Assembly: GCF_004919085.1 (NCBI RefSeq)
Contig: NZ_STGL01000011.1
Span: 1-60,564, forward strand
Length of the DNA stretch: 60,564 bases
Direction: 5' to 3'
From: Nocardioides sp. GY 10127
Lineage (GTDB): Bacteria > Actinomycetota > Actinomycetes > Propionibacteriales > Nocardioidaceae
Shown here piece after piece: positions 1-5,690 of the stretch (positions within the stretch are counted from its first letter, which is position 1; every line of letters begins with the position of its first letter). The translations under genes and the position numbers were made by a program. Below the pieces are notes generated by a model. The model was not told the DNA's origin and searched no databases. It saw only the letters and a program-made list of their open reading frames with translations.

Positions 1-564
1 AAAAAAGTGCAGGTAGCCCGGCGCGTAGCCCACCTCCGGCATCCCGAGCTTCTCCACCACGCGCAGGGAGTTGGAGTTCTCCGGCCGGATCGCCACCTCG
101 ACGCGGTGCAGGCCCAGCCGGTCGAAGGCGTGGTCGACCACCATCGCCACCGCGCGCGGCATGACGCCCCGCCCGGCGAACCGCTGGTCGAGCCAGTAGC
201 CGACGGAGCCGAACATGGCCGAGCCACGCACCACGTTGTTGATGGTCACCTGACCTGCGAAGACGCCGCCGACCTCGATGACGAAGGGGTACGTGGTGCC
301 GCGCCGGGCCTGGCGCCGCAGGCTGCGCACGAGCCCGTCGAAGGTCGTGGGGCGCAGGTCGCCGCCGGGCGGGACGGTGGCGTCCCACGGGGCCAGCCAC
401 GTCGCGTTGCGCTCCCGGGCGTCACGCCAGAGCGCGGCGTCCGTGGTGCGCAGGGGCCGGCAGACGACGTCCTCGTGCGTGAGCCGGACGGGCCAGCCGC
501 CCGGCAGCACCCCGGGCGGACGGGTGAGCCCCAGGCTCGCGCCGAGGCCGAACCCGCCGGTCAA
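1..564 (-). CDS. GNAT acetyltransferase, RimJ/RimL type (3' end cut off by window edge)
   Basis: Likely N-acetyltransferase of the RimJ/RimL kind, which acetylates the N-terminus of a ribosomal protein or another small substrate with acetyl-CoA. On the minus strand the frame is open from 564 to the edge and reads a clear GNAT C-terminal half: an aromatic strand with GYWLDQRFAGRG, then HRVEVAIRPENSNSLRVVEK and YAPGYLH. The proposed start is TTG at 564, which overlaps the mog stop, so the gene would be the last of the moeA-moaC-mog operon. An internal GTG is an alternative start. The final residues at the edge (a run of T) look unlike the family and may be an assembly-edge effect. Family call is solid, substrate unknown. 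Confidence 0.8.
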   Translation of the reverse strand, partial: MTGGFGLGASLGLTRPPGVLPGGWPVRLTHEDVVCRPLRTTDAALWRDARERNATWLAPWDATVPPGGDLRPTTFDGLVRSLRRQARRGTTYPFVIEVGGVFAGQVTINNVVRGSAMFGSVGYWLDQRFAGRGVMPRAVAMVVDHAFDRLGLHRVEVAIRPENSNSLRVVEKLGMPEVGYAPGYLHFF

Positions 565-1064
565 TGGTCGCTCCCACGCACCTGCTCCACCGCGTGCACG
601 AGCACGGGCTCGAGCACGCCGAGCGCGTCCTTCACCCCGCCCCGGGAGCCGGGCAGGTTCACCACGAGGCACTCCCCCGCCAGCCCCGCCAGGCCCCGCG
701 AGAGCACGGCGGTGGGGACGCCCTTGGCGACCCCGGCGGCGCGGATCGCCTCGGCCAGGCCGGGGACCTCCCGGTCGAGCAGCGGACGCGTCACCTCCGG
801 CGTCCGGTCGGTGGGCGTGAGCCCGGTGCCACCGGTGGTGAGCACCACCCGCGCGCCGGCTGCGACGGCGGCGGCGATGGCCTCGCCGACCGGCTGTCCG
901 TCCGGGACGACGGCCGCGGCGTCCACCTCGAACCCCCACCCGCGCAGCGCGGCGACCAGCAGCGGGCCGGTCTCGTCGGCGTAGACGCCCGCGGCAGCCC
1001 GGTTGGAGGCCACCACGACGGCGGCCAGGCCTCGCGCAGGATCACGCTCGGACGGCGAGGTCAC
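561..1064 (-). CDS. mog: Molybdopterin biosynthesis protein, MogA/MoaB family
   Basis: Molybdopterin adenylyltransferase-type protein of 167 aa, acting in molybdenum cofactor assembly by activating molybdopterin before metal insertion. It carries the family hallmarks TTGGTGLTPTDRTPE (about residues 70-85) and NLPGS near the C-terminus, and has the usual single-domain length. It starts with GTG at 1064 and overlaps the moaC stop by GTGA, so the two are translationally coupled. MogA and MoaB cannot be told apart reliably here, but the moaC and moeA neighbours fix the pathway. Confidence 0.93.
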   Translation of the reverse strand: MTSPSERDPARGLAAVVVASNRAAAGVYADETGPLLVAALRGWGFEVDAAAVVPDGQPVGEAIAAAVAAGARVVLTTGGTGLTPTDRTPEVTRPLLDREVPGLAEAIRAAGVAKGVPTAVLSRGLAGLAGECLVVNLPGSRGGVKDALGVLEPVLVHAVEQVRGSDH

Positions 1065-1585
1065 GACCGCCCCGGCACCGCGGGCAGGTCCGCCCGCGTC
1101 CAGTCGCCGGACTTGCCGCCCGACTTCGCCTCGACCCGGACGTCGGTGATCACCGCGCCCTTGTCGACGGCCTTGACCATGTCCACCACGGTGAGGGCGG
1201 CGACGGTCACGGAGGTCAGCGCCTCCATCTCGACGCCGGTGCGGTCGGCCGTCCGGACGGTGGCGGTGATGGCGACGGCGTCGTCCAGCACCTCCAGGTC
1301 GACCTCCACCCCGGAGACCGACAGCGGGTGGCACAGCGGCACGAGGTCGGGGGTGCGCTTGGCGCCCATGATGCCGGCGACGCGGGCCACGCCCAGGGCG
1401 TCGCCCTTGGGCACGCCCTCGCCGCGCAGCAGCGCCACGACCTCGGCGGAGACCAGGACGCGGCCCGTGGCGGTCGCGGTGCGGGCGGTCACGGCCTTGG
1501 CCGAGACGTCCACCATCCGCGCCGCCCCGGTCTCGTCGACGTGGGTCAGCCGGGCGGCGGGGGTCGCCTCGGACGGCGAGCTCAC
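1061..1585 (-). CDS. moaC: Cyclic pyranopterin monophosphate synthase MoaC
   Basis: MoaC (174 aa) acts with MoaA to turn GTP into cyclic pyranopterin monophosphate, the first step of molybdenum cofactor synthesis. Seen in sequence: the N-terminal MVDVSAKAVTARTA segment, the conserved LCHPL active-site motif, the GVEMEALTSVTVAALTVVDM block and KSGG near the C-terminus. The GTG start at 1585 overlaps the moeA stop, and the stop overlaps the mog start, giving a tight moeA-moaC-mog operon. No moaA, moaD or moaE lies in the window. Confidence 0.96.
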   Translation of the reverse strand: MSSPSEATPAARLTHVDETGAARMVDVSAKAVTARTATATGRVLVSAEVVALLRGEGVPKGDALGVARVAGIMGAKRTPDLVPLCHPLSVSGVEVDLEVLDDAVAITATVRTADRTGVEMEALTSVTVAALTVVDMVKAVDKGAVITDVRVEAKSGGKSGDWTRADLPAVPGRS

Positions 1586-2817
1586 AGCCCGCCCTCGAGC
1601 CCGCCCTCGAGGGGCAGCACCTCGACCTCGGCGCCGGCCGGGAGCGCGGTGACGTCCTCCGGGACGACGATGAGCGCGTCCGCGACGGCCAGGTCGCCGA
1701 CCAGGTGCGAGGCGGGCCCGCCGACCGGGGAGACGGTGCCGCCCGCGACGTCCAGGTCCCCGCGCATGTACTGGCGGCGTCCGGGAGGCGAGGTCAGCGC
1801 GTGCGTGAGCCGGGCCCGCACGTGCGGGCGCGAGGCCGGGGTGAGGCCCATCATCGTGCGCAGCGCGGGCAGCACGAACAGCTCGAAGGAGATGTAGGCG
1901 CTCACGGGGTTGCCGGGGAGCGTGAAGATCGGCGTGGAGTCCTCCCCCACCCGGCCGTAGCCCTGCGGCTTGCCCGGCTGCATCGCGACGCTGCCGAACC
2001 ACACGGTGCCGAGCGGCGCGAGCGCCTCCTTGACGACGTCGTGGTCGCCCTGGGAGACGCCGCCGGAGGTGACGACGACGTCCGCGCGGACGAGCTGGTC
2101 GTCCAGCGACTCCAGGAACGCCCGCGGCTGGTCGGGCACGATGCCCACGCGGTAGGCGATGGCGCCGGCGCGGCGGGCGGCCGCGGCGAGCAGGAACGAG
2201 TTGCCGTCGTAGATCGAGTCGTGACCCAGGCCGGTGCCGGGGTCGCGGAGCTCGGTGCCGGTGGAGAGGATCACCACGCGCGGACGCGGCCGGGCGGCGA
2301 TCGTCGGGTGACCCGCGGCCGCGAGCAGCCCGAGGTGGCGCGGGCCCAGGACGGTGCCCTCCTCCACGAGCAGGTCGCCGACCTCGACGTCCTCGCCCGC
2401 GTAGCGCACGTGCTGGTGCTCCCGCGGCGCGCGCGAGATGACGACCTTGGCCACGCCGCGGTCGGTCCACTCGTAGGGGACGACGGTGTCGGCGCCGTGC
2501 GGCACGGGCGCACCGGTCATGATCTTGGCGGCGGTGCCGGGCGGCAGCGCGAGGAGGCGGGCGTCGCCGGCGCTGATCTCGCCGACCACGGGCAGGTGCA
2601 CCGGCGCGTCCTCCGAGGCCGTGGCCACGTCGGCGAAGCGCACGGCGTAGCCGTCCATCGCGGAGTTGTCGAAGGGCGGCAGGGAGGTCGAGGAGACGAC
2701 GGGCTCGGCCGCCGCCAGCCCGAGCGCGTCCATCAGCGGCTGCTGGTAGGGCGCGAGCGGCTCGACGTCGTCGAGGATGCGGGCCAGGTGCGTCTCGACC
2801 GAGACCGGCTCAGGCAT
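1582..2817 (-). CDS. moeA: Molybdopterin molybdenumtransferase MoeA
   Basis: MoeA (411 aa) inserts molybdate into adenylated molybdopterin. Seen: PPFDNSAMDGYAVR near the N-terminus, the beta-barrel region TGAPVPHGADTVV, the MoCF-binding domain with VVILSTGTEL and VVVTSGGVSQGDHD, and TLPGNPVSAY, followed by the C-terminal domain IV. Length is normal for the family. The ATG at 2817 overlaps the end of galU by 8 nt, so it is probably co-transcribed with galU and leads into moaC and mog. This galU-moeA coupling is common in actinobacteria. Confidence 0.96.
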   Translation of the reverse strand: MPEPVSVETHLARILDDVEPLAPYQQPLMDALGLAAAEPVVSSTSLPPFDNSAMDGYAVRFADVATASEDAPVHLPVVGEISAGDARLLALPPGTAAKIMTGAPVPHGADTVVPYEWTDRGVAKVVISRAPREHQHVRYAGEDVEVGDLLVEEGTVLGPRHLGLLAAAGHPTIAARPRPRVVILSTGTELRDPGTGLGHDSIYDGNSFLLAAAARRAGAIAYRVGIVPDQPRAFLESLDDQLVRADVVVTSGGVSQGDHDVVKEALAPLGTVWFGSVAMQPGKPQGYGRVGEDSTPIFTLPGNPVSAYISFELFVLPALRTMMGLTPASRPHVRARLTHALTSPPGRRQYMRGDLDVAGGTVSPVGGPASHLVGDLAVADALIVVPEDVTALPAGAEVEVLPLEGGLEGGL

Positions 2818-4204
2818 GCGGTGCTGCGTCCTCCTTCAGGACCGTGCCGGGCTCGATCCGCTTGCCGGCCTCGCCCTGCACCTTCACGTCGCCGACGACC
2901 TCGACACCCTTGCCGAAGGTGACGTCGCCGTCGACCCGCAGCGAGGTCGCCTGCTTGAGCGAGGGCGCGCCCTCGGGGAAGCGGCGGTCGAAGCCGTCGA
3001 CCAGCTTGTAGTAGTCGTCGTCGAGGTCGATGAACGGCAGCGACTCGCTCACCTGGTCGAGCACGAAGTCCTGGCCGAGGCTGTAGACGTCCGAGCGCAG
3101 GACCAGCAGGTCGTTGGTCGTCTTGACCGGGACGAAGCGATCGCGACCGACCTCGATGAGCGTCGCGCCCTCGAAGACCTCGATCGCCGCGCCCATCGCC
3201 GACTCGACCTGGATCACCTTCGGCGAGGTCTTGTCGGCCGGGTCGACCGTCTTCTCGTTGCGGATCATCGGCAGCCCGAGGACGCCGTCGCGCTCGTCGA
3301 GGACCGCCTTGAGCGCGGCCAGGTCGACCCAGATGTTGTTGGTCGAGCAGAACCGGTGCCGCTCGAGGTCGGCCAGGGCCGCCTTGTCCTCGTCCAGCGT
3401 CTGGGCGGTCTCGCGCAGCACCAGGCGGTCGTCGGACTTGCGACGGGCGAAGTGGCCGCCCTTGCGGTCGCTCGGGGTGCGGCGCACGGCCTCGATGGCG
3501 AACGGGGCGCCCGAGGCGGCGAACCAGCCGGCCACGCGGGGGTCGGGGGTCGCGCCGAGGTTGTCGGAGTTGGAGATGAAGACCCGCTCGTAGCCGGCCT
3601 CCAGGAGGCGGTCGAGCAGGCCCGTGCCGCGCAGCGCGGTGTAGATGTCGCCGTGGCCCGGCGGGCACCACTCCAGCGTCGGGTCGGCCGGCCACTCGGC
3701 GGGCGTGAGCCCGTCGACGAGGAGCTTCGGCTCCTTGTTCTGCAGGAACTCCAGCGGCAGCCCGGCCACCGGGAGGTCCTCGTAGCGGGCCAGCGCGTCC
3801 ATCGTGTCCGCGGACGTGCGGAACGAGTTCATCAGGATGAGCGGGAGCGGCGCCCCGTGCTCCTGGCGCAGGTGGAGGATCTGGCGGGCGATCACGTCGA
3901 GGAACGACAGGCCGCGGCGCACGCAGAGCAGCGACTTGGCGCGGTCCATGCCCATGGACGTGCCGAGGCCGCCGTTGAGCTTGATCACCGCCGTCGTGCG
4001 CAGCGCCGCGGAGGCGGCCTCGTCGGCCACCTCCACGTCGGCGAGCGACTCCATGTCGACGGGGTCGATGGTCGACTCGGGGATCATCCCGGTCTCACCG
4101 GCCTCGAGCAGCCCGTAGTAGTGGGCGAAGGTCCGGATGGCGACCTCGTCCACACCTGCGGCCTGCATCTTCTCGCGAGCAGCGGTCAGCCCTGCAGAAG
4201 TCAT
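2810..4204 (-). CDS. galU: UTP-glucose-1-phosphate uridylyltransferase (eukaryote-like UDPGP family)
   Basis: Makes UDP-glucose from UTP and glucose-1-phosphate for cell-envelope glycans and trehalose. The protein has the UDPGP-type nucleotidyltransferase signature KLNGGLGTSMGMDRAKSLL near residues 75-95 and the later NEKTVDPADK and VPVKTTNDLL blocks, rather than the bacterial GalU fold sequence. About 465 aa, normal for this family. Two in-frame ATGs exist, at 4213 and 4204. I prefer 4204 because a TACGAT -10 box on the minus strand (4217 to 4212) ends exactly 7 nt before it, which fits a leaderless mRNA and excludes 4213. Divergent from the folate gene at 4228. Head of the galU-moeA-moaC-mog operon. 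Confidence 0.93.
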   Translation of the reverse strand: MTSAGLTAAREKMQAAGVDEVAIRTFAHYYGLLEAGETGMIPESTIDPVDMESLADVEVADEAASAALRTTAVIKLNGGLGTSMGMDRAKSLLCVRRGLSFLDVIARQILHLRQEHGAPLPLILMNSFRTSADTMDALARYEDLPVAGLPLEFLQNKEPKLLVDGLTPAEWPADPTLEWCPPGHGDIYTALRGTGLLDRLLEAGYERVFISNSDNLGATPDPRVAGWFAASGAPFAIEAVRRTPSDRKGGHFARRKSDDRLVLRETAQTLDEDKAALADLERHRFCSTNNIWVDLAALKAVLDERDGVLGLPMIRNEKTVDPADKTSPKVIQVESAMGAAIEVFEGATLIEVGRDRFVPVKTTNDLLVLRSDVYSLGQDFVLDQVSESLPFIDLDDDYYKLVDGFDRRFPEGAPSLKQATSLRVDGDVTFGKGVEVVGDVKVQGEAGKRIEPGTVLKEDAAPHA

Positions 4205-4211
4205 AAGGGCC

Positions 4212-4221
4212 ATCGTATGGT
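4212..4221. promoter_or_regulatory. Overlapping divergent -10 boxes for galU and the folate cyclo-ligase gene
   Basis: On the plus strand TATGGT (4216-4221) ends 6 nt before GTG 4228. On the minus strand TACGAT (4217 to 4212) ends 7 nt before ATG 4204. The two TANNNT hexamers share the TA at 4216-4217. Both spacings are those of leaderless actinobacterial mRNAs, and the 23 bp between the two starts leave no room for ribosome binding sites. Both transcripts would start at their start codons from one bidirectional core promoter. Confidence 0.6.
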
Positions 4222-4227
4222 CGGGCG

Positions 4228-4965
4228 GTGCCCGGTCCGCAAACCCCCGGTGGGGGAAACCTTCCCCAGGGCCCTGGTTCCGGGGCTGGTTCCGGCTCTG
4301 TCTCGGGCGCTGGTTCGGGGGCTGGTTCGGGTTCTGTTTCGGGCGCTGGCTCGGGGCCGGTCTCCGGCTCGTTCCCGGGGACTGTCTCGGGGGCGGCCGC
4401 CAAGACCGCCGTCCGAGACCGCCTGCTCACCGCCCGACGCCGGCGGACCCCGCTCGAGCAGGGCGAGCACGCACAGTCGCTGGCCGGCGTCCTGCTGGCG
4501 GCGCCGGAGGTGGCACGGGCCGCCACCCTCGCCTGCTACGTCTCCTCGCCGGGCGAGCCCGGCACCGGACCCCTCCTCGACGCCCTGCGCGCCGCGGGCA
4601 AGCGCGTGCTGCTGCCCGTGCTGAAGCGGGACATGGACCTCGACTGGGCCCCCTTCACCGGCGCCACTGACCTCGTGGGGGCCCGGTTCGGCCTCCTCGA
4701 GCCGTCCGCCCCGGCGCTCGGGCCGGAGGCGGTGGCGACGGCGGACGTCGTGCTCGTGCCGGGCCTGGCCGTCTCGGACGCCGGCGCGCGGCTCGGCCGC
4801 GGGGGCGGCTCGTACGACCGGGCGCTGGCTCGGGTGCCCCTCGGCACGCCGGTGTGGGTGCTGCTGCACCCCGAGGAGGTCGGCGTCGACGTGCCGACCG
4901 AGCCGCACGACCGCCCCGTGACCGGTGCCGCCAGCGGCGACGGGGTCGTGCGGCTGCCGCGCTAG
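4228..4965 (+). CDS. 5-formyltetrahydrofolate cyclo-ligase with Gly/Ser-repeat N-terminus
   Basis: Converts 5-formyl-THF to 5,10-methenyl-THF with ATP, rescuing the storage folate. The catalytic domain begins near residue 55 (KTAVRDRLLTARRRR) and contains the family C-terminal signature GRGGGSYDR, followed by a typical end. Odd feature: the first ~55 residues are a low-complexity GSGAGSGSVSG repeat not seen in usual members. GTG 4228 is the only start codon I find upstream of the domain in frame, and a TATGGT -10 box 6 nt before it supports a leaderless start there. Catalytic identity is firm; the extension is unusual but has no alternative start to remove it. Confidence 0.85.
   Translation: MPGPQTPGGGNLPQGPGSGAGSGSVSGAGSGAGSGSVSGAGSGPVSGSFPGTVSGAAAKTAVRDRLLTARRRRTPLEQGEHAQSLAGVLLAAPEVARAATLACYVSSPGEPGTGPLLDALRAAGKRVLLPVLKRDMDLDWAPFTGATDLVGARFGLLEPSAPALGPEAVATADVVLVPGLAVSDAGARLGRGGGSYDRALARVPLGTPVWVLLHPEEVGVDVPTEPHDRPVTGAASGDGVVRLPR
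4276..4393 (+). repeat. In-frame GGTTCsGGGsCT-type tandem repeat (Gly-Ser codons)
   Basis: Degenerate short tandem repeats such as GGTTCGGGGGCT and GGTTCTGTTTCGGGCGCT encode GSGAGSGSVSG. They use T-ending codons (GGT, TCT, GCT, GTT) that are rare elsewhere in this window, so the block differs in base use from the catalytic part of the same gene. Likely a recently expanded minisatellite. Confidence 0.8.
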
Positions 4966-5052
4966 TGCCCCGCTGGCTGGTGTCTGTCTGGCTGGCGTCT
5001 GTCTGGTCGGGGTGTGTGTCGGCTCGCTGGTGTGTCCCCGGCTGGCTGGGCT

Positions 5053-5594
5053 GTTCGGTCCTCGTAGCCACGAGGACCGAACGGCCCCTCCCACCTGCGG
5101 GGGTCCGCATCAGCGCAGGTCAGCGGGACGCCGCCCAGCCGGCCGCTGCGTTGGGTCCTCGTGCCCACGAGGACCGAAGCCAACCCACCGGCGCACCAGC
5201 CCCGGGCAGCTCGTCCAGCCGTCGCCTCGTCCGCCAGGAGGACCGAACCACCACGCCAGCCAGCTGGGGTGCGCATCAGCGCAGGTCAGCGGGACGCCGT
5301 CCAACCGGCCGGTGCGTTGGGTCCTCGTGGCCACGAGGGCCGAAGCCAGCCCACCGGCCCGGCGACATGACGGTCATCTGCCACCGGCCCTCTGTCCACC
5401 GGCCCGCTGGCGAGCCGGCCCCGACGGCACGAACCGCCGGCCCAACGGCCGCTGGCTCCTCGGCGCACCGAAGCTCGTCAGCCACGAGGACCGAACACCC
5501 GCACCAACCGGCAGGCGTGCACATCACCCCAGGTCAGCGGGACGCCGCCCAGCCGGCCGATGCGTTGGGTCCTCGTGGCCACGAGGACCGAAGC
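5053..5594. repeat. Degenerate array of palindromic intergenic repeats
   Basis: The 725-bp gap between two convergent genes (4966-5690) holds no convincing gene. Three related ~65-bp units start near 5117, 5283 and 5531 with AGGTCAGCGGGACGCCG and end in a GGTCCTCGTG / CACGAGGACC palindrome followed by CGAA. Palindrome copies: 5053-5082 (13-bp arms, loop AGCC), 5154-5175, 5320-5341 (one mismatch) and 5568-5589 (fully self-complementary over 22 bp). Half-copies lie near 5233 and 5485. Flanks 4966-5050 and 5640-5690 are simple CTGGCTG and CCACACC repeats. Open frames through it are artefacts of the repeat. Confidence 0.85.
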
Positions 5595-5690
5595 CGGCCC
5601 GCGGCGCACCGGCCCCACCCAGCAGCAGCAGCCGCAGCCAGCCGAAAGCCGTAGCCACACCCACACCCACAGCCACACCCAGCCGACGCG

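Noticed and set aside
1..6. Run of six A at the window start changing the acetyltransferase C-terminus to Phe-Phe
   Set aside because: Family members continue normally after YLH; the homopolymer is most likely an edge or assembly artefact and too short to interpret.
561..1064. CinA competence/damage protein
   Set aside because: Single MoCF domain of 167 aa without the CinA C-terminal part, and within a molybdenum cofactor operon.
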